Below, piece by piece: positions 50,286 to 59,079 of a DNA stretch of 64,000 nt. Every line of letters starts with the position of its first letter. Within the stretch, counting starts at the first letter, position 1. The translations under genes and the position numbers were made by a program. Source of the stretch: an uncultured Actinomycetes bacterium (GTDB taxonomy: Bacteria; Actinomycetota; CADDZG01; WHSQ01); contig CALMBW010000003.1 in NCBI GenBank assembly GCA_937863385.1, forward strand, positions 86,300 to 150,299, read 5' to 3'. The notes beneath the pieces are model-generated. The model saw only the letters and a program-made list of their open reading frames with translations, searched no databases and was not told the origin of the DNA.

Positions 50286-50759
50286 TCATCCCACCACAGC
50301 GGCCGCACGTTCCGCCGGCTGAGCATGCTCACGCGCGTAGCGTGGTTGCTTGCGGTTGGACCGTGCACGGATGATGCCCATGACCACGATCGAACACAGT
50401 GCCTCGAAACTCGCGTCGACGATGTTCTCCGAGATGCACCCAGCGTCCCACGTCGATACCCCGTCGGTTGCTTCTACCTGCACGCGTACCTGTGCCCCTG
50501 TACCCGCATCGGCGTCGACGACCCCGACCCTGTAGTCGGATAGTTTCACGCACGCAAGCTCGGGGAAATCGTCCTCCAAGCAGCTACGAAGCGCTTCGTC
50601 CAGAGCATGAACGGGACCAACCCCCGTCGCCGATCGTCGCACGCACCTGTTGCGTACCTTCACTTCCACGATCGCTTGCACTCGGCTCGTTCGCTCATGC
50701 ATACGCTCGCTGGTCACCTTGTATCCGCACACATCGAAGTAGTGCCCGCCGTCGCTCAT
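50286..50759 (-). CDS. Stand-alone LeuA/CimA regulatory (dimer) domain protein
   Basis: 157 residues. Residues about 10-135 correspond to the C-terminal allosteric LeuA_dimer domain of isopropylmalate and citramalate synthases: EVKVRNRCVRRSATGVGPVHALDEALR, LSDYRVGVVDADAGTGAQVRVQVEATDG and WDAGCISENIVDASFEAL. There is no TIM-barrel catalytic domain. Its ATG overlaps the leuB stop by four bases, so it is firmly inside the operon. A separate full LeuA with its own C-terminal domain is encoded at 53461. It may act as a regulatory subunit for a synthase; the function is not established. Confidence 0.8.
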   Translation of the reverse strand: MSDGGHYFDVCGYKVTSERMHERTSRVQAIVEVKVRNRCVRRSATGVGPVHALDEALRSCLEDDFPELACVKLSDYRVGVVDADAGTGAQVRVQVEATDGVSTWDAGCISENIVDASFEALCSIVVMGIIRARSNRKQPRYAREHAQPAERAAAVVG

Positions 50760-51667
50760 ACCGTTGTCACTGTTCCTCTCTTGGATCTACCGGTTGCCCG
50801 TCCCACTTCAGTTTCTTGGAGGACGGCATCTGTCAACATCCGGGCTGCGCGGATCGCGGCGGTGGGATCCGCTAAGCCCTTACCTGCGATATCTGGGGCC
50901 GAGCCGTGCACGGGCTCGAAGAGCCCGATGCACCGTGAGGGCCGCGTTGCCGGGTCGGGATGGAGGTTCGCACTCGCGGCGAGGCCCAGCCCGCCGGCCA
51001 GCGCAGCAGCAAGGTCCGAGAGGACATCTCCGAAGAGGTTCTCGGTCAGGATCACGTCGTAGCGACCGTGATCGAGTGCCAAGTGGTACGCACAGGCGTC
51101 GGCGTGTTCGTACGAGACCTCAACCTCTGGGTGTTCCGCGGCGACCAACGTCACTACATCACGCCACAGCCCTCCGGCATTGACTAAGACGTTCGTCTTG
51201 TGCACCCACGTCAGCCGCCCGTCGCGCTGTTGGGCCAGCTCGAATGCATACCGGGTGCACCTCTCGATGGCAGTTCGGGTGTTGACGCTGACCTCGGTTG
51301 CCGAATCGGCCGAACGATCGCCGACGCCGGCGTAGAGACCTTCGGAGTTCTCTCGCACGAATACCAGACCTAGCTCCGGGAACGGCCGCAGGTTCACGTA
51401 TACGTCCAGCACCCTGCGAAGCTCGATCAAGACGCCGCGCTCGAGAACCCCATCTGGGACGCGCGGGTCTCCGATCGCTCCGAACAACAAGGCGTCGCAA
51501 TCACGGATGACAGCGGTGTCCTGCTCGGTGAGCAGTTCACCGGTCGACAGGTAACGCTCGGCCCCCACGTCTAGTCCAATGACCTCGGCGTCGGGGGGTA
51601 ACTCCGAGAGAGCGACCGGGATCACCTCACGGCCGATGCCATCGCCGGCGATAACGGCGATCTTCAC
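50756..51667 (-). CDS. leuB: 3-isopropylmalate dehydrogenase
   Basis: 303 residues from a GTG that overlaps the leuD stop (GTGA). NAD-dependent oxidative decarboxylation of 3-isopropylmalate in leucine synthesis. Motifs: GDGIGREVIPVAL, VRENSEGLYAGVGDR (substrate loop), WVHKTNVLVNAG, DVILTENLFGDVLSDLAAAL and EPVHGSAPDIAGKGLADPTAAI. It is shorter than the usual 340-360 residues and resembles the compact isocitrate/isopropylmalate-type enzymes. Followed by the stand-alone LeuA domain gene. Confidence 0.93.
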   Translation of the reverse strand: MKIAVIAGDGIGREVIPVALSELPPDAEVIGLDVGAERYLSTGELLTEQDTAVIRDCDALLFGAIGDPRVPDGVLERGVLIELRRVLDVYVNLRPFPELGLVFVRENSEGLYAGVGDRSADSATEVSVNTRTAIERCTRYAFELAQQRDGRLTWVHKTNVLVNAGGLWRDVVTLVAAEHPEVEVSYEHADACAYHLALDHGRYDVILTENLFGDVLSDLAAALAGGLGLAASANLHPDPATRPSRCIGLFEPVHGSAPDIAGKGLADPTAAIRAARMLTDAVLQETEVGRATGRSKRGTVTTV

Positions 51668-52152
51668 GACGCGGCCACCCGTTGCTTCACCCAACCCACC
51701 AGCCCACCGGCTCGCACGATGTCCATCACGAACTCCGGCAAGGGTTCCGCCTGGTACTCCTGCCCTCTCGTGACGTTGACGACCACCCCGTGTTCGAGAT
51801 CGACCTCAACCTCGTCGCCGTTCGAGATGTCGCGGACGGCCTCGGGACACTCGAGGATGGGAAGTCCGGTGTTGATGGCGTTGCGGAAGAAGATACGAGC
51901 GAACGATCCGGCCACTACGGCCGACACACCGGCTGCCTTTAGGCAGATCGCAGCGTGCTCTCGTGACGAGCCACACCCAAAGTTGTCTCCAGCAACGACC
52001 ACATCGCCCGGCTTCACCTGTGCAGCGAAGCTCGGGTCGAGATCCTCCAACGCGTGCGAGGCCAGGTCCCCCGGGTCCGTCGTCGTCAGATACCGGGCCG
52101 GGATGATGACATCGGTATCGACGTTATCTCCGTAGCGCCACGCCTTACCCAC
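51664..52152 (-). CDS. leuD: 3-isopropylmalate dehydratase, small subunit
   Basis: 162 residues from a GTG just inside the end of leuC; the frame to 52389 runs through leuC and is not credible. The swivel-domain motif GDNVDTDVIIPARYL and the DNFGCGSSREHA block are present. Pairs with LeuC in isomerising isopropylmalate. Coupled to leuC and leuB by short overlaps. Confidence 0.95.
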   Translation of the reverse strand: MGKAWRYGDNVDTDVIIPARYLTTTDPGDLASHALEDLDPSFAAQVKPGDVVVAGDNFGCGSSREHAAICLKAAGVSAVVAGSFARIFFRNAINTGLPILECPEAVRDISNGDEVEVDLEHGVVVNVTRGQEYQAEPLPEFVMDIVRAGGLVGWVKQRVAAS

Positions 52153-53461
52153 CGACGAGCACCCCTCTTTCAGCGGGGGCGACCGGCTGCACTTCTGCGG
52201 GATGAGCGATCTCGCCCGCAACCGCCGTTGCCATGGCAACAGCAGGGTTGGCGAGATAAACATCCGCGGTGGGGTCACCCATGCGCCCGACATAGTTGCG
52301 GTTGCTCGTCGAAACACAAACCTCACCGGGCCCAAGCACACCCATGTGCGCGCCCAGGCAGGCCCCGCAGGTCGGCGTTGAAACTGCACACCCCGCTGCT
52401 GCGAACCGGTCGAGCAATCCTTCAGCGTTGGCTTGCTGCCACACCCGCTGCGTGGCCGGGATGACCATGACCCGCACGTGCTTGGCTATCTGGTGGTCGC
52501 CCAGAACGTGTGCGGCGATCCTCAGGTCTTCGATGCGAGCGTTCGTACACGATCCGATGAAGACCTGATCGACCCTCGTGCCCGACACTTCGGTCACCGG
52601 CACCGAAAGCGACGGGAGCGACGGGCGAGCCACCATCGGCTCGATCGCGTCGACGTCGATCGTCAGTTCACGGGCGTACGCGGCGGTCTCGTCTGATGCG
52701 AACACCTGCATGTCACGTTGGCGCCCCATCTCCTGCTGACGCCCGGATACATAGCCGATGGTCGTTTCGTCGGCAGGGATGATCCCGGACTTCGCTCCGG
52801 CTTCGATCGCCATGTTGGTCAAGGTCAGGCGGGAATCCATCGACAGATGCCCTATGGCTTCACCGGTGTGCTCCATCGCCATGTAGCGAGCGCCATCGTC
52901 CCCGATCTCCGCGATCACCGTGAGGATCAAGTCCTTTCCGACCACCCATGGCCCCGGGCGGCCGGTGTACTCGATCCGCATCGACTCGGGAACCCGCAGC
53001 CAGATCTCACCGGTTGCCCACACGGCAGCTAGGTCCGTGGACCCCACACCGGTCGAGAAACACCCCAAGGCTCCGTAGGTACAGGAGTGGCTGTCTGCTC
53101 CGATCACCACATCGCCTGGGATCACCAGGGCCTCCTCGGGCAACAGGATGTGCTCGATGCCTCCGCGCCCTGCCTCGAAATAGTGCTCGATGCCGTGTTG
53201 CTGTGCGAACTGACGCATCCGAGAGAGAAGGCCGGCCGAGGCGATGTCCTTCGCAGGTGCGAAATGGGATGCGACGAGCGCGATCTTCGCTGCATCCCAC
53301 ACCCTGCCTACCTCCATGCGAGCGAAGGCATCCGCCGCGGGAGGAGCGGTCACGTCATTCGCCATAGCAAGATCGACCTTGCACATGATGATCTCGCCCG
53401 GCGATACCGAGTCGACACCCGCATGAGCTGCGAGGATCTTCTCCGTGATGGTGCTGCCCAT
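52145..53461 (-). CDS. leuC: 3-isopropylmalate dehydratase, large subunit
   Basis: 438 residues, the compact LeuC type. Fe-S cluster Cys are visible in GSCTNARIEDLR and in the TPTCGACLGAHMG pair; substrate segments include VIGADSHSCTYGALG. Isomerises 2- to 3-isopropylmalate as a heterodimer with LeuD. Its ATG overlaps the leuA stop by one base. Confidence 0.95.
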   Translation of the reverse strand: MGSTITEKILAAHAGVDSVSPGEIIMCKVDLAMANDVTAPPAADAFARMEVGRVWDAAKIALVASHFAPAKDIASAGLLSRMRQFAQQHGIEHYFEAGRGGIEHILLPEEALVIPGDVVIGADSHSCTYGALGCFSTGVGSTDLAAVWATGEIWLRVPESMRIEYTGRPGPWVVGKDLILTVIAEIGDDGARYMAMEHTGEAIGHLSMDSRLTLTNMAIEAGAKSGIIPADETTIGYVSGRQQEMGRQRDMQVFASDETAAYARELTIDVDAIEPMVARPSLPSLSVPVTEVSGTRVDQVFIGSCTNARIEDLRIAAHVLGDHQIAKHVRVMVIPATQRVWQQANAEGLLDRFAAAGCAVSTPTCGACLGAHMGVLGPGEVCVSTSNRNYVGRMGDPTADVYLANPAVAMATAVAGEIAHPAEVQPVAPAERGVLVGG

Positions 53462-55014
53462 CAGGCCACTACCTGATCGCGTGCCGTCAAACGCGTGAGA
53501 CGATTCGCTGCGGACAGGTACGCCCTCGCAGCAGCTTCGACGACATCGGTTGAAACTCCACGCCCGGTCGCCCTGCGGATGGGGCTCGATCCGGAACCGT
53601 CACCGGTAGCGAGAACGATCGTGACATCGCCGAGCGCATCGATCCCGCCCGTAACGCTTGACACGGTGAAGCTCTCGAGACGAGCTTCGATGCCGGTAGC
53701 ACGCTGGATGGCTCCGCACGCTGCATCGATCATCCCGTCACCGATCGCCGACTCGTCGATAACTTCGTCGCCATGCTGCAGCCGAACGGTAGCCGTTGGT
53801 GACATGTGCGTGCCTCCCGCAACCTGGATCGAGATCAACTCGAACTCGTCGGCATCTTGGGCGATCTCGTCTACGACGATGGCCTCAAGGTCAACATCCG
53901 TGATCCGGATCTTCCGATCGGCGAGCGCTTTGAACCGCTCGAAAGCACGTTCCACATCATCGGCGGAAAGGTTCCCGAAACCCAGTTCCTCCAGAGCCTT
54001 TACGAATGCATGACGACCGGAGTGCTTGCCCAGGACGATGCGAGAGCCTTCCAGTCCGACGTCAACGGGGTCCATGATCTCGTAGGTGGTTCGCTCCACC
54101 ATCACCCCGTGTTGATGGATGCCTGCCTCGTGGGCAAACGCATTGGCGCCGACGATCGCCTTATTGGGAGGAACCGCATAACCGGTGAGCATGGACACCA
54201 ACCGGGAGGTACGGGCGATCTCACGACTCTGAACGTTCGTGCGGATGCCTCTCACATCCCCACGGGTCCGGATCGCCATGACGATCTCTTCCAAAGAGCA
54301 GTTGCCTGCCCTCTCACCGATACCGTTCACGGCGACCTCGACCTGGCGAGCACCGGCCTCGATACCGGCCAGAGCGTTAGCCACCGCGAGACCAAGGTCG
54401 TCATGGGTGTGGACGCTCCACACCACATCCCGGTCAACGCTCTCCCTCAGGAATCGAAGCAGTGCAGCGAACTCGTCCGGCAAGGCATAGCCGACCGTGT
54501 CGGGCAGGTTCAGGGTCGTCGCGCCCGCGGCCGCGGTGGCCCGATAGACCTCGGCCAAGAACTCTGGATCAGACCGCGTAGCGTCCTCACACGAAAACTC
54601 GACATCGCCGACGTGGGAGCGCGCCCGCTCGACACCTCCGACCGCGGCGGCCAAGACCTCCGCCGGTGTCATGCGCAGCTTGGCCCTCATGTGGATCTCG
54701 CTGGTCGCGATGAAGGTGTGGATGCGCGGTCGTTCCGCTCGTCCCACGGCCTCAGCGGCCCGGTCGATGTCGACGGCGTCAACACGGGCCAATCCGGCCA
54801 CGACAGGCCCCCGTACCGTTGCGGCGATCGCCTTCACGGCCTCGGCTTCTCCCTCAGACGCGATGGGGAACCCGGCCTCGATCACGTCCACGCCGAGACG
54901 CGCCAGCTGCTCGGCGATCTCTACCTTCTCTTTGAGGTTCAGCGAGATGCCGGGCGACTGCTCACCATCTCGAAGGGTTGTGTCGAATATCCGAACTACG
55001 TCTGATTCATCCAA
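53461..55014 (-). CDS. leuA: 2-isopropylmalate synthase
   Basis: 517 residues from a TTG preceded by GAGGGAGA; the frame opens to 55122 inside ilvC without conserved sequence. First committed enzyme of leucine synthesis, condensing 2-oxoisovalerate with acetyl-CoA. The TIM barrel has [19 protein letters not shown] and [14 protein letters not shown]; the C-terminal LeuA_dimer domain (about 390-510) gives leucine feedback control. The TTG start and 19-base overlap with ilvC suggest lower translation than its neighbours. Confidence 0.95.
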   Translation of the reverse strand: MDESDVVRIFDTTLRDGEQSPGISLNLKEKVEIAEQLARLGVDVIEAGFPIASEGEAEAVKAIAATVRGPVVAGLARVDAVDIDRAAEAVGRAERPRIHTFIATSEIHMRAKLRMTPAEVLAAAVGGVERARSHVGDVEFSCEDATRSDPEFLAEVYRATAAAGATTLNLPDTVGYALPDEFAALLRFLRESVDRDVVWSVHTHDDLGLAVANALAGIEAGARQVEVAVNGIGERAGNCSLEEIVMAIRTRGDVRGIRTNVQSREIARTSRLVSMLTGYAVPPNKAIVGANAFAHEAGIHQHGVMVERTTYEIMDPVDVGLEGSRIVLGKHSGRHAFVKALEELGFGNLSADDVERAFERFKALADRKIRITDVDLEAIVVDEIAQDADEFELISIQVAGGTHMSPTATVRLQHGDEVIDESAIGDGMIDAACGAIQRATGIEARLESFTVSSVTGGIDALGDVTIVLATGDGSGSSPIRRATGRGVSTDVVEAAARAYLSAANRLTRLTARDQVVA

Positions 55015-55988
55015 GACATCATCTCCCTCAGCTTCGTGCCGACCTCTTCGATCGGATGCGCCGCTTGCTCGCGACGCCGCGCATCGAGAACCGGCGTGCC
55101 TGCTTCGTTCTCCAGCACCCATTCCCGCGCGAAGCTTCCAGAGCGGATGTCGTCGAGGATCTCTTGCATAGAGGCTTCAACGTCTGCATCGACCACTTTG
55201 GAGCCGCGGGTCAGGTCTCCGAATTCGGCCGTGTCCGAGATCGCGTCCCGCATCTTCGTGAAGCCGCCTTCGTAGAGCAGGTCGACGATCAGCTTCAGTT
55301 CGTGCAGACACTCGAAGTAGGCGATCTCCGGCTGGTAGCCGGCTCGCACCAGGGTCTCGAACCCGGCCTGGATAAGTCGGGACGTACCGCCACAGAGGAC
55401 GGCCTGCTCTCCGAAGAGGTCGGTTTCGGTCTCTTCGGCGAAAGTGGTCTCGATGACGCCGGCCCTCGTGCAACCGATACCTTTCGCATACGCGAGGGCG
55501 CGTTCGCGGGCACGGCCCGTCGCATCACGGGCGATGGCCAAGAGGCCGGGGGTACCACTGCCCGATTCGAAGGTACGGCGCACGAGGGGGCCTGGCGCCT
55601 TAGGTGCGATCATCACAACGTCGTTGTTCTCGGGTGGACGGATCTGCCCGAAGTGGATGTTGAAGCCGTGAGCGAACAGCAGCGCAGCATCGGTTCCGAG
55701 GTTCGGTTCGATCTCTTCCCGGTAGCACCTCGCTTGATGTTGGTCGGGCAGCAACACCGCGACCAACTCTGCACCGGTCACCGCTTCCGCGACGGTCGCA
55801 ACCTCAAGACCGTCCTCTTCGGCTCGGGGCCATGATTTCGAATCCGTTCGGAGCCCAACGACGACGTCGTAACCCGAATCTTTGAGGTTCAGGGCATGAG
55901 CACGTCCCTGCGCTCCGTAGCCAAGAACCGCCACTCGCCCCGCCAGTGCAGACGGATCTGCATCGTTCTCGTAGTAGATCTTCGCCAT
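54996..55988 (-). CDS. ilvC: Ketol-acid reductoisomerase
   Basis: 330 residues, class I. N-terminal Rossmann motif [23 protein letters not shown] with the NADPH loop LRTDSKSW; C-terminal knotted domain with Mg-ligand Glu segments ([34 protein letters not shown]). Isomerises and reduces acetolactate or acetohydroxybutyrate. Between ilvN and leuA; the spacing suggests one transcript. Confidence 0.96.
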   Translation of the reverse strand: MAKIYYENDADPSALAGRVAVLGYGAQGRAHALNLKDSGYDVVVGLRTDSKSWPRAEEDGLEVATVAEAVTGAELVAVLLPDQHQARCYREEIEPNLGTDAALLFAHGFNIHFGQIRPPENNDVVMIAPKAPGPLVRRTFESGSGTPGLLAIARDATGRARERALAYAKGIGCTRAGVIETTFAEETETDLFGEQAVLCGGTSRLIQAGFETLVRAGYQPEIAYFECLHELKLIVDLLYEGGFTKMRDAISDTAEFGDLTRGSKVVDADVEASMQEILDDIRSGSFAREWVLENEAGTPVLDARRREQAAHPIEEVGTKLREMMSWMNQT

Positions 55989-56002
55989 CTCTATGTCCCT
56001 CT

Positions 56003-56551
56003 CTAGGAAACCGCTGAAAGGTGGTCAACGACCGGCACGGGCCGGACCTTCGGTGCCTTCATCCCGCTCGCCCCTCGTCCAAGAGCGATGCGCCCGGTGC
56101 GAGCCAGCTCGATGATCCCGTAGGGCTCGAGCAGCTCTTCGAGCGCGCTGATCTTGTCTGAGGTACCCGCGGCTTCGACGATCAGAGCTTCACGGTCGAC
56201 ATCGATGACCTTCGCTCGGAAGATCTCGACGATCTCTAGAACCTCGGCTCGCCGCCCTGCGTCAACCGCTACCTTGATCAACGCCAGCTCGCGCTCGACC
56301 GACGCTTCGGGCGGCAACTCCGTGATCCGAAGGATGTTGATCAGCTTGTGAAGCTGCTTGGTGACCTGCTCCAACGGTTTCGAGTCAACCGACACCACGA
56401 TGGTCATCCGGGATACCTTCGGATCGTGGGTCTCGCCCACGGCTAGTGAATCGATGTTGAATCCACGCCGGGCGAACAGGCCCGAGATACGAGCTAGGAC
56501 ACCAGGCTTGTTCTCGACGAGAACAGAGAGGGTGTGAGTGGTCGTTGTCAT
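56003..56551 (-). CDS. ilvN: Acetolactate synthase, small regulatory subunit
   Basis: 182 residues from the ATG overlapping the ilvB stop (ATGA); a longer frame to 56833 lies within ilvB. N-terminal ACT domain ([31 protein letters not shown]) for valine feedback, followed by the second ACT-like domain (about 90-165). Regulates the catalytic subunit IlvB. Confidence 0.95.
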   Translation of the reverse strand: MTTTTHTLSVLVENKPGVLARISGLFARRGFNIDSLAVGETHDPKVSRMTIVVSVDSKPLEQVTKQLHKLINILRITELPPEASVERELALIKVAVDAGRRAEVLEIVEIFRAKVIDVDREALIVEAAGTSDKISALEELLEPYGIIELARTGRIALGRGASGMKAPKVRPVPVVDHLSAVS

Positions 56552-58269
56552 GACCGGCCCTCCCAGTCGACACGGGGATCGAGCATGATGTCGTCGTTCG
56601 ACGCGCCCGCCGGAACCATCGGGAAGCACATCTCGCCTTCGTCGGTACGGAAGTCGATGACGACAGGTCGGTCGTCGACCCCCATCGCCTTGTCTATGAC
56701 GTTGTCGACCTCGTCCGGAGTCGTTGCTCGCAGGCCGACACACCCATAGGCCTCGGCCAGCTTCACGTAGTCGGGAAATTCTTGCGGCAAGTGCACCTGC
56801 GAGTAACGCTCGTCGTAGAACAGCTCCTGCCATTGACGAACCATCCCGAGGTAGCTGTTGTTGAGGATCGCGACGATGAAAGGAACCTTCTCGATCGCTG
56901 CCGTCGCCAGCTCTTGAGCCGTCATCTGGAAACAGCCGTCGCCGTCGATGCAGACGACCCTGGCATCGGGGCGACCGACCTTTGCACCGAAAGCGGCCGG
57001 CACACCGAAGCCCATGGTGCCGAGACCTCCACTCGTGACGAACGAGTACGGCTCGTTACGGGTGAAGAACTGCGACGCCCACATCTGGTGTTGCCCGACG
57101 CCTGTAACGCAGACCGTGTCGTCCTCTGCCTTATCTGCGAATCGATCCACGACGAATTGCGGCTTGATGGCGCCATCCTCTGGCTGGTCGTAGAGCAACG
57201 GGTACTTCTTGCTCCACGCACTCACGGTCTGGAGCCAGGCCGACCGATCGGGTCGTGAACCCGCGAAGCGCTCCTTCAGCGCCACCGCCAGCTCGACGAT
57301 CACCGGCTTGGCGTCTCCGACGATCGGAACGTCAACGACGCGGTTCTTGCCGATCTCAGCAGGGTCGATGTCCGCGTGGATGATCTTCGCATCTGGAGCG
57401 AACGAACTCAGATTCCCGGTCACCCGGTCGTCGAACCGGGCACCCAGGTTGACCAGCAGATCCGAACGCTGCATCGCCGTCACGGCTGCATAAGTCCCGT
57501 GCATCCCAGGCATCCCGAGACACAGCGGGTGAGAGTCGGGGATCGCTCCCCTTGCCATCAAGGTGGTGACGACGGGAACCTGAAGGAGCTCCGCCAGTTC
57601 CACGAGCTCGGCGCTGGCGCGGGCCTTCAACACGCCACCGCCCACGTACAGGACCGGCCGTTCGGCACGCTCGATCAGCTCCACCGCTTCGCGGATCTGC
57701 TTGCGGTTGGGCATCGTGGTCGGCCGGTATCCGGGGAGGTCCAACGTCTCGGGCCACGCGAAAGAGGTCTGAGAGGTAAGGACGTCCTTGGGGATATCGA
57801 CGAGCACCGGGCCGGGCCGGCCGGTCGTAGCGATGTGGAAGGCCTCGGCTATCACCTGGGGGATCTCTTCAGGGTCCATCACCTTGAAGCTGTGTTTGGT
57901 GCAAGGCATCGTGATTCCGGTGATGTCGGCTTCCTGGAACGCGTCATTTCCGATCACGGCGCGTGGCACCTGCCCCGTGATCGCGACTAGAGGTACCGAA
58001 TCCATGAAAGCGTCCGCTAGTGGCGTGACGAGATTCGTCGCGCCGGGCCCCGAAGTGGCCCAGCAGACGCCTGCCTTGCCGGTGACGACCGCGTACCCTT
58101 CGGCGGCGTGACCGGCCCCCTGCTCGTGCCGCATCAGGATGTGCCTGACCGAGGATTCGAGCAACGGATCGTAGGCGGGAAGGATCGTGCCGCCGGGGAT
58201 GCCGAAGACCACTTCCACCCCGGCATGCTCGAGCGACTTGATGAGTGACTGTGCACCGGTGACAGTCAC
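56548..58269 (-). CDS. ilvB: Acetolactate synthase, large catalytic subunit
   Basis: 573 residues. ThDP-dependent enzyme making acetolactate and acetohydroxybutyrate. N-terminal catalytic Glu in [13 protein letters not shown], central FAD-domain, and ThDP-Mg motif [15 protein letters not shown]...LNN at about 440-470. It lies 45 bases after the small orf98 gene and is the first enzyme gene of the operon, 430 bases from the leader peptide. Confidence 0.96.
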   Translation of the reverse strand: MTVTGAQSLIKSLEHAGVEVVFGIPGGTILPAYDPLLESSVRHILMRHEQGAGHAAEGYAVVTGKAGVCWATSGPGATNLVTPLADAFMDSVPLVAITGQVPRAVIGNDAFQEADITGITMPCTKHSFKVMDPEEIPQVIAEAFHIATTGRPGPVLVDIPKDVLTSQTSFAWPETLDLPGYRPTTMPNRKQIREAVELIERAERPVLYVGGGVLKARASAELVELAELLQVPVVTTLMARGAIPDSHPLCLGMPGMHGTYAAVTAMQRSDLLVNLGARFDDRVTGNLSSFAPDAKIIHADIDPAEIGKNRVVDVPIVGDAKPVIVELAVALKERFAGSRPDRSAWLQTVSAWSKKYPLLYDQPEDGAIKPQFVVDRFADKAEDDTVCVTGVGQHQMWASQFFTRNEPYSFVTSGGLGTMGFGVPAAFGAKVGRPDARVVCIDGDGCFQMTAQELATAAIEKVPFIVAILNNSYLGMVRQWQELFYDERYSQVHLPQEFPDYVKLAEAYGCVGLRATTPDEVDNVIDKAMGVDDRPVVIDFRTDEGEMCFPMVPAGASNDDIMLDPRVDWEGRS

Positions 58270-58314
58270 TGCCTTCTCCTTCGTTTCTGGATCCGGATCT
58301 GACGCATCGCTCCC

Positions 58315-58611
58315 CTAAGCCCCCGCCCCGGTGTAAGCCGCCCTGCGAGCGGCATCGCCCTGACGAACCTTGTAGCTGTAGGCGGCCAGCATCTGAGCGG
58401 CGTGCGTGAACGCGGCCTCTGACTCGTCTCGACGCTCGAATGCCATCTCGGCGTCACATTCGACCGAACCGGACATGTAGGAGTCCTCTTTGCTGAAGTA
58501 CTCCTCGAACCAGGTCTTCTGTCGCTCGTCTTCCATCTCGACGACGACGTTGCCCGGCCCTTGCCATTCGGCGGTGCCCAGGTACTTGCCGTTCTCGAAC
58601 TCGAACTTCAT
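58315..58611 (-). CDS. Conserved-looking small protein, first gene of the ilv operon
   Basis: 98 residues, acidic in the middle and with aromatic-rich strands at the start (MKFEFENGKYLGTAEWQGPGN). The C-terminal half is helical (ESEAAFTHAAQMLAAYSYKV). No motif is recognised. It lies downstream of the attenuator and 45 bases before ilvB, so it is expressed with the branched-chain genes. An accessory or assembly role is a guess from position only. Confidence 0.75.
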   Translation of the reverse strand: MKFEFENGKYLGTAEWQGPGNVVVEMEDERQKTWFEEYFSKEDSYMSGSVECDAEMAFERRDESEAAFTHAAQMLAAYSYKVRQGDAARRAAYTGAGA

Positions 58612-58699
58612 CTCGATTCCTTTCTGCTGAACGCTTCTGACGGTGGTACTGGCTGACGGTGGGTAGGTGGGATCGAGTGCCTCGGATACCCGGGGAACT

Positions 58700-58726
58700 A
58701 AAAAACCCCCCGGTCACCGGAGGGTT
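58700..58726 (-). terminator. Attenuator terminator of the ilv operon
   Basis: On the minus strand, the stem AACCCTCCGG / CCGGGGGGTT with a TGA loop is followed by a T6 run. It lies 38 bases after the stop of the leader peptide and about 90 bases before the first operon gene, the position of a transcription attenuator. A GC-rich alternative stem (CGGCC/GGCCG) between the leader and the terminator could take part in an antiterminator. Confidence 0.82.
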
Positions 58727-58764
58727 GGCGCACACTGATCGGCCCGAGGCCGGACAGAGCGCGC

Positions 58765-58815
58765 CTAGGTAATAAGTACGAGGTGGAGCAAGAAGATCGT
58801 CGCCGTGCGGTTCAT
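58765..58815 (-). CDS. ilv operon leader peptide (attenuation)
   Basis: A 16-residue open frame on the minus strand: MNRTATIFLLHLVLIT, then TAG. Seven of 16 residues are Ile, Leu or Val (two Ile, four Leu, one Val), a density typical of ilv/leu leader peptides. It sits between a plausible promoter and an intrinsic terminator ahead of the operon. Ribosome stalling at scarce charged Ile/Leu/Val tRNA would favour read-through. No strong ribosome site is visible (AAAGGA lies about 12 bases upstream), so translation strength is uncertain. Confidence 0.8.
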   Translation of the reverse strand: MNRTATIFLLHLVLIT

Positions 58816-59079
58816 CTGGCTATCGAGTCCTTTGCGGTAGAGCCGATCCGACACCCCGGCGACGTTGTCGAGGTAGAAGCGAGATATAAACGCACCTTGA
58901 CCCCGCCGTCAAGCCACTAGCGACGATCGCTCGCAGGGATCTCTGGATCCAGCCCTCTAGTGAGCCCTCGGATTTCATCTGCCGGCGCCACCATGCCTAT
59001 CGCTACCGGCGTCCGGCGGGCGGCGTTGAGTGCCCGAACCGTCAATATCCCGGTGCACCCCTGAAGTACGCTCCCGGGC
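58816..59079. other. Intergenic region between ilv leader and ilvD
   Basis: Together with the leader region this makes a 468-base stretch between orf98 and ilvD. It holds the putative ilv promoter on the minus strand. On the plus strand, upstream of ilvD, I see no convincing promoter, terminator or operator; a short open frame at 58993-59064 has no ribosome site. Confidence 0.5.
58883..58912 (-). promoter_or_regulatory. Promoter of the attenuated ilv operon
   Basis: On the minus strand, TTGACG (58907-58912) and TATATC (58883-58888) are 18 bases apart, ending about 67 bases before the leader peptide ATG. This predicts a leader RNA of about 175 bases to the terminator. The -10 box is only a partial match. 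Confidence 0.5.

Noticed and set aside
58993-59064. A 23-codon frame (ATG...TGA) just upstream of ilvD containing several Ile/Val residues, considered as a second leader peptide
   Set aside because: No ribosome site, low density of branched-chain codons, and no terminator between it and ilvD.
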